Source of the DNA: Monarcha castaneiventris obscurior
Taxonomy: Eukaryota; Chordata; Aves; Passeriformes; Monarchidae
DNA: 64,000 nucleotides
NCBI GenBank assembly: GCA_026261815.1
Contig: JAMPIT010000059.1
Location: 23,422,001-23,486,000 of the forward strand
Reading direction: 5' to 3'
Shown here: positions 13,098-24,599 of the stretch, one piece after another
Numbering within the stretch: position 1 is the stretch's first letter
Layout: the number at the start of each line of letters is the position of its first letter
Made by a program: the position numbers and the translations under genes
Notes under the pieces: model-generated
What the model was told of the DNA's origin: nothing
Seen by the model: only the letters and a program-made list of their open reading frames with translations
Databases searched by the model: none

Positions 13098-13372
13098 AGT
13101 CAAAAGAACTGACGTAAAGCAAGAAAATGTGTTAGTGCCATATAGAGCGTGGGAGAGAACCCACATCTATTTTTAAAACCTGCTTTGTAGTATGTGGCTG
13201 ATGGAATCCTGCTGCAATCCTCATGAATATTTTGATGGAAAAGCCTTTAACTAGATGGGGGCAGTGAAGTCAGGCAAGATTTACATGAGATAAAGGACTC
13301 AATCCTGCAGTGAATCCTCCTTTTGAAATGGTTTGCCTGCATTCTCAGGCAGATGACTAAGTGTTGCCTGGT

Positions 13373-13918
13373 TGTCCTTACTGCCCTCAGCAGAGGACGC
13401 CGGCCTGAGAGAACCCTGGACGCCTCACCAGGCTTCGGTGCTTCAGGGTAGGCGGGGCTGGTTCCCGCAGAGGCAGGTCGGCTCCAAGAGAGGAGAGGCA
13501 AGGCGCCTAAGAAGAGGCGAGGAGGCAAAGGGTGGCAAGAGGAGGTCTTCCCCTGAGCTCCTTTACTGAGAGGATTCTGAGGGAGAACTCCCGAGGAAAG
13601 AAGGGCTGCACGACCTTTTAAGGGGGACAGACATGGGAGGGGTGCCGGATAGATAGCCAATAGAGAACCAGAAGGTAGGAGGGTACAACACCTGAGGGCC
13701 AACAAAATTTTTGTAAGGGGGTGGTACACTCATGTCAATCAAGTCTCAACCAATCACTCGACGCGCTCTGGGGAATCTTCTGGAAACTGGGCTGGGTTTA
13801 TAGGGTGGTGCCTCCCATGGAGTCCTCCTCCCAGGAGGAGTCTCTGTCCCCAGAGGCGGAGTCGGAGGCGGAGTCGGAGTGAGTGGCAGCCGCCACAGTT
13901 GGGGCCTGCCCCTCCACA
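13373..13918 (-). mobile_element. Solo LTR of an endogenous retrovirus (family B), GC-rich
   Basis: A 546 bp block far richer in G, C and CpG than its surroundings, bounded by TGTCC at 13373 and CCACA at 13918, the TG...CA pattern of an LTR. The sense strand is minus. In that direction U3 holds a tandem GGCGGAGTCG-type GC-box repeat (about 13854-13880) and CCAAT/ATTGG boxes. A TATA-like TTAAAAGG follows at 13615-13622, then an AGTAAA poly(A) hexamer at 13562-13567 and a U5 ending AAGGACA. This layout resembles gammaretrovirus-like (class I) LTRs, but the class is inferred. No primer-binding site or coding region follows, so it is a solo LTR. No clear target duplication is seen. Retained CpGs suggest it is younger than the other LTRs. 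A 160-codon minus frame starting inside it is fortuitous. Confidence 0.75.
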
Positions 13919-15773
13919 ATTAAGACGCTCCAGGTGGATGTTTTGCACAACACTGAGCATGCTGATGTCCAGCCTGTCCCTCCTAGTTTTCTGTTTCAAA
14001 ATCAGCAGGTGAAACACTGCAGTGAGATTCTACAGGACCACAGGTCCTAATCCAAACACAGGTCCTGTAGTTACTGTTGGAATGGCTGCAAGTTTCAGGT
14101 AGAACCTACTGGAGTATGTTTGATTCTTCACTGATAGTCTAATGACACCCTTCAGGATGTGTGACTGGAAGACTTTTCAGTTGCTATAGGAATTCTGCAG
14201 GGGCCTATGGCTGCAAAGAGGGAGGGAAAGGGCATGTCTTTTCAGTGGGTTGAGCAGTGTGCCCATTTAATCTTTGTGCAGCTGGGATTATGCAGTGCCT
14301 TCACACTGGGTTTGCTGATACTGTGGGCATGCACCAGTCATGGGTAAATGATCTTTGTGATGGTCTCTGTGCCATCTGACATAATCCTGCCTGCTATCAA
14401 CTTTCTGATCCCAAACTGTTTGCATGTTGACTGGGACAAGCAACAGGAGTTTATTTCATTTTTGTGACAGAGACGCAGAATACTTGAAAAGACAAGTTCA
14501 CAGATACTGACAAAGCATGGTTTCCACAGTAGACCTTTCGAATTCAAGCCTTTGCATTCACAAGGGAAATCCTAATTTTTGTAATTAATTCAAACAGCAA
14601 GATATTGAAAAACAGAAAAAAGGGGATGACTTTTGAGGTAGTATTAGAGTAAGAAGAGTTAGTTTAAAGTAATAGGTAATTAACAAGGTCATATACTGTA
14701 GGAACATTGTCCTCAAAATTAATGGGCAGTCCAAATGTTGATGAAATATTTCTTACACAAGGTCAGCATGAGGAAGAAACCATAGTGCATGATTGCATGT
14801 TGTAGTTTGCTTTGTGGGCAGGCTTCAGGAGCACCTGGTTTGTCACTAATAGAAGTTGAAACTCTATGAAAATCCTTTGAAAACACTGTGTCTGGCCACC
14901 TTCTGAGCGAGTACTTTATTTATTTCTATCAAAGTGCAGCCTGATGTTAGAGCTGTGAGCCTTTACCCCTCAGCAATAACTCTGTAGATTTTGATTAGCA
15001 TTTTTAATCCGAAGGTTCTTCTGCACAACCTTGAATACGTGTTTTGTGTTCAATGTCTGCATGCAAAATATGTTAGGTGACGATTTAAACTGTTAAATGA
15101 GATTATAAGGGAAACACTGTAAATCAGAACTAGAAAGTATTAGTTTTCTTAAAAAATAAATTATTTTTATATCTGGTCTTGTGAAGGATTAAGCAATGTT
15201 TTTTGTAGTGTAGATTATTCCTGGAAATCAATTGTAGATATCAGATATATGCGCACTTTGTTAATGTGACTCCCTTTTTTTTGAGAAAAAGGAATGATTG
15301 ATGATTGCTTCTGAAAAAGAAATTAACTCAGGTTGTTGCCTGGTAGCTCCCTCTGTTCTATCTGGGATGTCATCATTGAAATGTTATTATTCAGAACTGA
15401 GAAATATTGTGGAGACCGACTGCCTAAGGCAGTGAGGAAGTAGAATGAAGGCTGTTTAATTGAACCTGCTAACAATAACATTGACTATTCATGTGAAACA
15501 GAGGTGCATAATCAGAGGAACTGGGAGAGAGGGAATACATTAATTCTCAGTCCTGGTATGAAGAAGAAGCTTCAGATACAGTCACTGAGTTTTGGTTTTT
15601 TGTTTTGTTTTTTTTTTAATGGCACATTATTTTTCACTGTATGGAGAAATTAGGCTACTAGATATGCACAGCAGAGCAAATTTCTGCTTGAGATTTCTGC
15701 AGAAACAAAGAGTTTGTTTTCCTTTGAAAAGTATGAAGTAACAGGTCTCAGTGATGTATAGTGTCTTCCTTCA
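13919..15773. other. Unique sequence, no gene seen
   Basis: A mix of moderately AT-rich DNA with no recognised repeat, RNA gene or exon. Frames on both strands are short. A poly-T run near 15606-15618 is the only low-complexity feature. Confidence 0.55.
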
Positions 15774-15825
15774 ATCCATCCATCCATCCATCCATCCATC
15801 CATCCATCCATCCATCCATCCATCC
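15774..15825. repeat. (ATCC)13 tetranucleotide microsatellite
   Basis: Thirteen uninterrupted copies of ATCC (GGAT on the other strand), 52 bases in all. Perfect tetranucleotide arrays of this length are normally polymorphic in vertebrates. It also creates a run of Ser-Ile-His-Pro codons on the plus strand and Trp-Met-Asp-Gly codons on the minus strand, which produces two spurious reading frames here. Confidence 0.97.
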
Positions 15826-18187
15826 TCTAGCCAGTGTACCTGCTCAATACACCTGTACGTGATAAGGTGCAGAAAATCCTGCAAGTATAGACAGGGTCCA
15901 TCAAGTATCAAACCATGTCTAAAGGCTCTCTTTCTAGAGGATGTGGGAGTGCTCATACCCGTGAGTGTAGCGTGAGCAAACTTGCTCAGCCCAATCACGC
16001 ACAGTGTCAAACTTGTATTGCAAAGCAAGAAAGCTGAAGTAGCAGCTCAGCTCCTGCAAAATAAAAAGCATTAAGGTAGACTGAGACTGTGCCAGGAAGT
16101 ATAAAAACCCCTGAATTCTGACTGATCCTTCTCTTTGGTGGCACACAGGAGTTTCACACACAAATGCCTTGCCTTTCATTCCGAAAACTAATAGCTCATG
16201 GTGGCTGGTTCTCAACTTTTTCACCCCTACTCATTTAATGGAAAGGAAGTAAGTGGTACCTGAGGACTGTGCCCAAGTGTGATGTGATATACACTGTACA
16301 GTATATGACTAACTTCTGTGTTTCTTAAGTTTTACCGGACTAAATTAGTCCTTTATAACTTCCTGAAGACACTCCCTTGCAAAGTGAAGGATAGTCAGTA
16401 GTCAGTCATCTTGATGCACATGCTGGACATTAAGATTATGGTTGTCATGGCAGCAACACTGTATTTGAAACAAAAATGTGTCTGCAGAATGTGCAAAGAC
16501 AATACATTTCAAAATTAAAAGGAATTAATGGAATTCTCAGTAAGAAATAGGTAACTTAGTTAACTCTGTTTAATTTGGTATCATGCAGAACTTATGTAAG
16601 TCTGAAACACTGTATTATAAACCACACGTGAGCTACACCAATTTTAGATACCACTGAAAATTAAATAGTTCTGTGTTATGATGGCATGTAGTGCAAATGT
16701 GGTAGGAGTTTGTAAGTGGTCCATAGTTTCCCTCTGAAATATTGCAATGGTATTGAAAAGTAGACAATTTGTCCATGGTTAAATATTTGAAGTTGATATT
16801 CACTGGCATCTTAGGTGTATAAACACAGTCCACTGAATCCAAATTAATGTCTCAACCTCAAACAGTCAGGAAATTACAGCTTAGAGTAATTTTCAAGAAG
16901 CTGAAATTTTCAATTATTGAAAGAATGTCTAAGAGATGAATTCTTGGTTCTTAACTATCAACCTTGGGAATTTCCAACCAAATCCTTTTGGAAGTGATTA
17001 CTCTTTACTAATCCACATTATTAAATATAAGAGAATTTTTCTTCCCCTGGTGAAATTTGACCTCCCCAAATTAAAGCAATGAGATGTGGCACATCCCACA
17101 TAACTATTTAAGTACTCCCATGATTAGTTTACTGTGCTACAGCTATCAGAATCCTGTTGCTGACTCTTGTATTTTTTTGTCTGCATAAAATTGGACATAA
17201 AGTTGTTTTCTAATAAAATACTGCACACCAGGAAAATAACTCTTCTAGTAATATCAATACATTACTGAGGCTTGACCTTTTTACATTAAGAACCTGAAAA
17301 GAGGAGAGGAAAAAAAATAACTAGAAGACTTTGGGGTTTATGAGAACTACAGAACAACAGAAAAAAAATAGAGGAAATATTCACAGCCTAATAAAGCAAA
17401 ATTCAGGGAACTACTTTAACTTGTACTGATAAAACCATGCAGGAGATATTTAAACTCTTTCTGTTGTTTAAATATAATGCAGAAGAATATCACATAATAA
17501 ATTATATATTATTGAAGTGGCAGTACTTAGCTGTCCTTTTCATTAGTGGGGATGGTGCAGGCTCTGAATAAGATTGATTTACTGGGATTAAAAATGTAAA
17601 GGAAAAAAACCCAGCTAACCTCAAAGCCAAACTGAAATAATACCAGCTGGATATTTTTATGTGTTTTACTGCCAAACATGGTAAAATGAATACCATATTG
17701 ATCTAATTCAGAAGAAAGATAAATGACTATTTTAAAAAAGTATTTATCTCAAAAATAATTGTTCAGACTATGACTGTACATGTATTTTGACTCAGGTCCG
17801 TTTAACTGTTGAAGATTTTGATGTCCTGTAGGATAATTGTATATTTAATCATATAAGCAACTGCACATAGTTCATGGTATACAGAATTCAAAATCTCATT
17901 AAATCAAAAAAATGTATTTGGAAACAGATGAAGCTGTTGCAAAAAAATATATATATTCTCTTCAATCATGAAAAAACCATATGTTTAAAAATGTGAAGGA
18001 CTGACCTAAGAGTTAAAACATCACAGAATAAACCCTTCGTGAAAGGACATCAGATAAAATGAGACCTTGACTACACTACCCAGCTCTATGTCATCAGGGG
18101 ATATTCATATTTGCCAGGAAAACAAGAGAAACCAGGTAATTGCTAAGGGCAGATGTGTCACTTTCCTCTGGATTGCATCTTTCCTTC
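15826..18187. other. Unique AT-rich sequence, no gene seen
   Basis: The left end (to about 16250) is less AT-rich and contains a 96-codon minus frame with no family resemblance and no splice context. The rest is strongly AT-rich with A runs and short TATATA tracts (about 17948-17957). No repeat family, RNA gene or exon is recognised. Confidence 0.55.
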
Positions 18188-18774
18188 TTTCATGTTTTAA
18201 GCCCAGCCAGTAAATAAGCCCCACACAGCCGCTTGCCCACTCCCTCACCAGAAGATTCAAAAAGGCAAAAAATAAAAAAATTGTGGGTTGAGATAAAAAC
18301 AGTTTAAAAGGAAAAGCAAAAGCCACACACACAAGCAAAGCCAAACAAGGAATTAATTCACTTCTTCCCATGGTTGAACAGGTGCTCAGCCATCTCCAGG
18401 AGAGCAGGACCCCATCAAGCATAACAGTCACTTGGGAAGACAAAGGTCATCACTCCAAACATTCTCCCCCTTCTTTCTTCTTCCTCCCACTTTATATACT
18501 GAGCGTGATGTCATATAGTCTGGAATATCCCTTTGGTCAGTTGGGATCACCTGTCTCGGCTGTGTCTCCCCCTCCCAACCTCATAAGTACCCCCAGTTTC
18601 CTTGCCAGCATAGCAGAACAAAAAGCAGAAAAGGCCTTGGCTCTGTGTAAGCCCTGCTCAGCAACAACAAAAACATCTCTGCGTTATAAACCCTGTGTTC
18701 AGCACAAATCCAAAACATAGCCCCATAGCCATTGTGAAGAAAATCAACTCTACTGCAGCCAAAACCACTAGAAC
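18188..18774 (-). mobile_element. Solo LTR, family A, copy 2
   Basis: The same LTR family as 2033-2640, inserted the other way round. On the plus strand its U5 end (CATGTTTTAAGCCCAGCCAG, about 18191-18210) comes first. A Gly-rich-looking TTGTGGGTTGAGATAAA segment near 18280 follows, then the TATA box in complement (TTTATATA, 18491-18498). It ends with the U3 start (GAAAATCAACTCTACTGCAGC, about 18738-18759). The poly(A) region has drifted (TTTAAA rather than ATTAAA). A polypurine AAAAAGGCAAAAAATAAAAA patch replaces the TTATT-rich block of copy 1. No internal retroviral genes flank it. Ends are accurate only to a few bases and no target duplication was found. Two 110-codon frames across it are fortuitous. 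Confidence 0.85.
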
Positions 18775-19254
18775 TGTTTTGATATTTTAAGTATGAGTGG
18801 AAAAGAAACTAAACATCATTGTTTCACATCCCTGTAAGAGGAGTGATCCAGGAAACTGTGCTAACTGGCTCTAGATACAGTGAAATTCAGAGATTAACCT
18901 GGGTAATTTAACCAACAAGGCCACTAGTTGCTTCTGGGACCATCTAAGTCCGAAAAAAACAAATAATAAACCATCTAAACTCTCAGTAGAGGATATGTTA
19001 TCCAACTATATGGTAAATCTATAGTACATCAGAGAAGCATGGGCATATGCTGTCCTGCCTAAGAATACGATTTGAGTTTCACCATCGTCAAGTAAAAGAA
19101 ATAAGAATTTTATATAGAATTGTATATAATTGTGGCAGAAATTGATAAGGAAAAGTTGATATTTTTGCAAGGTTACTCAGAATTTTCAGTCCTTGAGTCT
19201 CAGGGTTTTATTTTATGTATTTACATTTTCAGTAAACTTCTATTTATTTTCCAG
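18775..19254. other. Unique sequence upstream of an exon-like block
   Basis: No repeat or gene is recognised. The right end holds a plausible branch-point and pyrimidine region (about 19204-19254: TTTTATTTTATG, then TTCTATTTATTTTCCAG) that leads into the candidate exon at 19255. Confidence 0.5.
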
Positions 19255-19319
19255 TTGATACTCGAAAAATTTGGTTGAGGAAAGAAGATTGCAAAGTGGA
19301 TTTTGCGGATGTGACCTGA
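19255..19319 (+). other. Candidate 3'-terminal coding exon, unidentified
   Basis: A good acceptor (TTCTATTTATTTTCCAG, ending 19254) is followed by two bases completing a split codon. Twenty open codons then run to a TGA at 19317-19319. The peptide (DTRKIWLRKEDC then KVDFADVT) has the balanced charge and Trp/Cys content of real protein rather than translated AT-rich DNA. The codons GCG and CGA are unusual for this CpG-poor background. After the stop the sequence returns to AT-rich, stop-filled DNA, as in a 3' UTR. The first AATAAA I found downstream on this strand is at 20427-20432. I cannot name a protein with this C-terminus. It could be a true last exon of a large gene, a decayed exon, or chance: 20 open codons alone are weak evidence. 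Confidence 0.3.
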
Positions 19320-21627
19320 AGCCCCATATGCCAGGCTGAATCTCTTTTCTGTACATATATCTGATATATTACAGAACAGTATTGTATCTGTTGACTTAAA
19401 ACATTTTCAAGGTAGACGCTGAAAGAAGAGAGAACATTTGCTTTACAATGCTTTAATTAAGTGTTAGTCTCATGAGTTTTATTGGATTGTCTAAAACCAT
19501 AAACCCTTCATTAGTTCTACTATCAGTGTCGCTAATAACATTATGAACCTAAACCTTCTTATCCTGCTTTCTGTTTGCTGAAATGTTCCATAATTACTGT
19601 TGATTCTGTTAATAATTGCATAGCCTAACTATTAAGAGAAAAGAAATTTACAACAGCAGTGTATTTAATCTATATAAAACAAGAGATATAAAAGAAAGAA
19701 GAACAGAAAAGTAGAGAAATTCTCTCATCTATGTAATATTTTCAGTGCAAAAAGAACTCTGGATTAAAACTACATGAGGGCAAGCAACAGAGAAATAAGC
19801 ATTAAATATGACCCATAGGGATCTCACAATATAATAGCATAATCAAAGCTGCAATTCTGGTCCATCCTACTGCTCATGTGTTTCCAGCTTTCTCCTTTCA
19901 CAATTTTTGAGCCAGTAGGAATAGGTAAGGGAGATCTTACTAGACTACAAATACTCCCAAACAAACAAAAACCTGGTAAGTGCTGTCTGCTGGAACTTTC
20001 ATAGTCTGCTGGGATGTTTTTTATCTGCAAACAATGCTTCTTGCTTGAAGATTTCCCTTCCATAAACGAATGGATAATTTGTTTGTGTATGTATTTTTCT
20101 TGAGCCATTTATTGCTTCCCATACTTTAATTCCCTGTTTGAATACCTCATTCTGTCTGTGTTATTCTTATAGCATTAGAGGTATGTTAAGGATTAAACTA
20201 TCTGTAAATTTGCTGAACTGTTTATTCTCTAATAATCTGGGACATAAACTGAGATGTGTGGGGTGTTTGTTAATTTATTTCTCTTCAGAAGTGCTGCACT
20301 ACATTAAAAAGGATTTAACTAGATATTCAGAAAGATTTTGAAAAAATATCTAGTATCATAATAGCAATGAAAAACTTCATTAAATGTTAGAAACTAAATG
20401 CATGTCTAGAGAAGCCCTGGGATGTAAATAAAATAGACAACTAAGAATTCAGGTAGAGAAATTATTACTTATGTAGATAGAAATGGTTTTGTGTGAATCC
20501 AAAGAGGTACATGATGTGTACATAAAGAAATAGTAAAATGCTGTGAGGAATTTTTTGCTCTTAAAGCATGCATAATGGGACTCAGCTCCTGTATAATACT
20601 ATCAGTTGCAATTCTGAATTTCACTCTCATAACAAGGCCATGTAGAACTAAAGATTTTGTCTTTTTATCATCAGGTCATGACTAAAGGTATCAACTTGCA
20701 GTGATGTAGAAAATCTTAAACTAAGAGTTATTACATTAGTAATTAGCATCCTGGGACTGGGATCTGCAGGGACAACAGTGCTGGAAGTGGAATAAAGGAA
20801 GAGGAGAGCTTTAAGCAATCTTTAGCATTTTTAATACAAGCATAACAGTTTTATATATTGTTTTATACCAGGAGGTGACGGTTCTTTTTGGATTCCATCA
20901 ATAAAGCCACATACTGATTGTCCAGAAAAAGGTGGTATTAAGTTGGAAAACATTACATCCCTGATGATGAAAGCCTGGAACGACCACATAGGCCTCTCAC
21001 GTTAGGGAATGGCATTCTGCAAAAAAAATCCTGTTTATGGTGAGGTGTGCTATTGTGATCTTTAGAGGTTTTTTAGCATTTTCTTCAAGAGGATGTACTT
21101 ATGAAAACATGTTGGGAACTGAAGTTATCCTTCATCAAAGTATGTGTGTAGCACAGCACAGTCCTTGAGGCTAAGTAATCTGTGTAGTACAACCCAGCAC
21201 AGCCCAGCACCCACTCAGAACAGCTGTTTGTGGAGCACTAACTCCTCAATATACAACAGTCTCCCAATTAGGGCCACAATATTTTTTAGGAATACTTGAG
21301 CAATATTGGGTGGCTATTTTACCTTTGTCATACCTAGCTCAAGCAGGAGCTCTGCTAGCAACCTGGGAACCCCAAAAGCACCACTGAAACTGGATCAAAC
21401 CTTAGCCTGCACCTCTGTGAAAGGTGTTCTAGAGAAAGGACGTGAGTTCTGCTATTTTCCCTGAGATAATGCTGTAGGATATAAAAAGAGCCTAATAGTC
21501 ACATGCAACCAATGGGGATATTACTGGTGAGTTTTGAAAGCTGTATTACATGATTGATTACCAAAATTAATACTCTGCTGCCTGCTACATGGTGTGATAA
21601 CATGTCATAAACATGTCTGAAACTTGG
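19320..21627. other. Unique sequence, no gene seen
   Basis: AT-rich to about 20600, then more mixed. If the block at 19255 is a last exon, the first 1.1 kb here would be its 3' UTR. No repeat family, RNA gene or further exon is recognised. Confidence 0.5.
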
Positions 21628-22696
21628 TGTAGTGGATTGACCCTGGATGCATTCCAAGTGCCCACTAAAGCTGCTCTATCACTCCCCTCCTCAGCTGGAC
21701 AAGGGAGAGAAAATACAGAAAAAAGCTTTTGGGTTGAGATACGGGCAGGAAGACATCACTCACCAAATACCATCACAGGCAAAACAGACTTGACTTGGGA
21801 AAATTAGTTCAATTTATTACTGATCAAATCAGAGTAATAAGAAATAATTTCTATGGGTAATGACAAATCAAACTAAATCTTAAAACACCTTCTACACCTC
21901 CCTTCTTCCTGGACTCAGCTTCATTCCCCATTTGCTATACCTTCTGGCCCCCCCAGCAATGCAGGGGTACAGGAAATGGGGGCGGTGGTCACTTTGCCAC
22001 ACGTTGTCTCTGCTGCTCCTGTCTCCTCAAGACTGCCTCACACTCTTCCCCTGCTTCAATGTGGGGTGCCTCCCACAGGAGACATCTCCACCAAGAGTCC
22101 TTCACACAGGCTGCAATTCTTCACAAATTGCTCCAGTGTAGGCCCCTGCCAGGGGGTGCAGTCCTTCCAGGAACAAGCTGCTCCAGGTAGGGTTCTCTAT
22201 GGGGTCAGAGATTCTGCCAGTAGCCTGCTCCAGCACAGACTTCCCATAGGGTCAGAGGCTCCTTTGGGCATCCACCTGCTCCAGCCTTAACTGCAGGTGG
22301 ATCTGTGCTCCACCTTGGGCTGCAGGAGGACAGCTTCCCTCATCAGGTTCTTCCTCACAGGCTCCAGGGGAATCTCTGTTCCGACATCTGGACAACCACA
22401 CCCTCCTCCTCCTTCACTGATCTTGGTGTCTGCAGATTTCTTTCTCCCACATATTCCCACTTCTCTCTCTGGCTTCAATTGATCCTGAGCAGTTTTTTTC
22501 CCCCTTCTTAAATATATTTTGCCAGTTTATGCTACCACCACTGCTGATGGGCTCAGCCTAGGCCAGCAGCAGATCCGTCTTGGAGTCAGCTGGCATTGTC
22601 TCTGTTGGACATGAGGGAACCTTCTGGCAGCTTCCCACTGAAGCCACTACTGCAGCCTCTCACTACCAAAAGCCCTGTCATGCAAAGCCCAGTACA
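21628..22696 (-). mobile_element. Solo LTR of an endogenous retrovirus (family C), about 1.07 kb
   Basis: Bounded by TGTAGTGG at 21628 and AGTACA at 22696. It matches a long LTR family I know from songbird genomes. The sense strand is minus: a TATA-like TATATTTAAG lies near 22507-22517 and an AATAAA poly(A) signal at 21813-21818, close to the 3' end. A central block (about 22040-22330) contains diverged tandem units of the form CTGCTCCAG...GGGGTGCAGTCCTTC, which are typical of this family. The flanks show CTTGG at 21623-21627 and TTTGG at 22697-22701, a 5 bp target duplication with one mismatch. This fits an ERVL-type integrase, though the class is inferred. No viral genes remain. Several 60-104 codon frames on both strands here are not genes. 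Confidence 0.88.
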
Positions 22697-23099
22697 TTTG
22701 GCAAAGAACATTTTCAAATATATCTTTCACAGCATTTTCTTTTTGAAGCTTTTTAGATAAAATGTGTGTCAAAATTAGACTAATGAAAGAGTTAATTCCA
22801 AAGTGTTAAGACATTTACTGGGATTGGCCTTTTTTTAAAGTTCAATTTTTAAGATTGGCTATCTCCTAAATATTTTTGATTTTGGTGATAGTGCTTTGAT
22901 GGAAAATAAGTGCCTCTTTTTTATGATCTCTAACTTTCATCTATGCTGCAAATAAATGAATTTTCATATTTGAAAGTTCAACTTGGCCCTTAAAATCATT
23001 CTTAAATTTAGTGACTTGGTTTCACATATTTTACTTAGGGAAAAGTACAAAAAAGCCTTCTCTGGGTGGTAGTGAATAGGGATATGCTGAGCTTAAGAA
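22697..23099. other. AT-rich unique spacer
   Basis: About 400 bases of AT-rich sequence between the family C LTR and a CR1 fragment, with no recognisable feature. Confidence 0.55.
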
Positions 23100-23830
23100 C
23101 TCAGTTTTATAGGCCCCACTGGATGCTGGCACCCAGGGTTATTCCTGTCCATATGCAAGTCTTGGCATTTCCCTGAACTTCATGAGATTCCTCCCTGCCT
23201 AATTCTACAACCTGTCAAGGTCCCTCTGAATGACAGCAATTTTCTGCTGGATCTGTCACTCCTTTCAGTTCGGTATAACTTGCTAACTTGCTGAATGTAC
23301 ACTCTGCCCCATACTCTAGGTCATTAACAGGAATTTAAAAAGGTATTGGACTCTGTGTCAGTCCCTGGAACACATCAATAGGGACAGACTTCCTTCTGGA
23401 GTCCAGCAGTTCAGCCAGTTTTCAGTCCATTCCTGTTCATTCATCTGTCTCAGAGCATGCTGCAGGAGACAATGCTGAAAGCATTATTTAATGGTATAAC
23501 TACTACCCTTTCCTCAACAACCAAGTCAGTCACGTCAGGTGGATTAAGAAAAATTTCATTATTGTAAATCCATGTTGCTGACTCCTGATGACATTCTTGT
23601 CCTTAATGTATTTGGAAAGGGTCTTCAGAAAGATTTGCTCTATCACATTCTCAAAGATCAAGATGAGAGCTGACAAGGTTATAGTTCACCACATCCTCCT
23701 TCTTGCACATCCTGATAACAAGACTGATGTTTCCTTCCGTCCAAATTTTGGAACCTCTCCCTGCAAGCTGGAACCTCTCACTCCACTGCAAGTCATAAGC
23801 GATACAAGCAACCTTCATTTTTTTTCATCT
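23100..23830 (-). mobile_element. CR1 LINE fragment, old and diverged
   Basis: Landmarks of the CR1 reverse transcriptase region appear in minus orientation. GGTCCCTCTGAATGACAGC near 23219 corresponds to the segment downstream of the RT active site. TTTTCAGTCCATTCC (about 23419) and AAATCCATGTTGCTGACTCC (about 23566) correspond to upstream RT blocks. CTTCTTGCACATCCTGATAAC (about 23700) and TTTTGGAACCTCTCC (about 23745) match the finger region. It lacks the 3' end, so either it is an internal remnant or its 3' part has been deleted. Divergence is much higher than in the 7424-10100 copy, suggesting a different, older subfamily. All frames are broken. Confidence 0.8.
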
Positions 23831-24599
23831 TCAGTCTAATTTTGTGCTTGCAGCTTCTGCTTTTTGTCTCAGTTTTCCTGTTGGGCACAAAGGTTCAATA
23901 ACACTGATTAAATTTCTCTCATATAGATTACTGCCTTTCACTTCCTTTAGATTCCACCTCTTCCCTCCATTTTCTGTGCACCAGCATCTCACATTTGCAA
24001 AGCAATTATCCAGTGATTTCTATTTCCCAATCACCATCTGCTGGACAGTATTTGTGTTCCTAGGTACCCATCCCATAACCAAGTGTGTGTAGCATTAAGC
24101 TTTCCAAAGTGGCAAAGAGGCTCCAGCTCTACACTCCAGGCATCAAAAGGGCCCTCCTACTGAGAAAATACTTCCTTGTAGCAGCATGACTTCTCCAGTG
24201 TGATGTAACTCAGTCTGCTTTTTATTTACCTCACACAAACCTGAGCAAGTGACTTGACAGACAGTCTCATGCTTCTACTTTCAACAAAACTCATAGGTTC
24301 TCACTGTGAAGTCTGCTTCCTGATATTCAGTGTCTATAGGCATGTATGTGTCTGGCCTTTAATACATTTGTTTTAATATTAATTATATGAACTCTGATTT
24401 TGATATACTAGAAAGTAAGGAAAAGCTCTAGGAGTTTTAAATTCAGTATTCATTTTGTATATGTAGATATGTAGACATTGCAAATATTTAGATGTAAGAA
24501 TAGATTATATGCTTCCCAGGCCTTTGAAAAAGGCCCTTACTACAGAGTTCTCCAGCAATATCCCAGGCAATATTCACAGGAACGGAGCCAGTACATCAA
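23831..24599. other. Unique or unrecognisable old repeat sequence
   Basis: The block at 24085-24260 (GGCAAAGAGGCTCCAGC and nearby) has a LINE-like texture but I cannot tie it to a family position. The remainder is AT-rich. No gene is seen. Confidence 0.4.

Noticed and set aside
13247..13729. 160-codon minus-strand frame, the longest in the window
   Set aside because: Nearly all of it lies inside the family B LTR, where high GC content lowers stop frequency. It is rich in Pro, Ser and Leu and has no domain.
15751..16028. Frames with Ser-Ile-His-Pro or Trp-Met-Asp-Gly repeats
   Set aside because: They are produced by the (ATCC)13 microsatellite.
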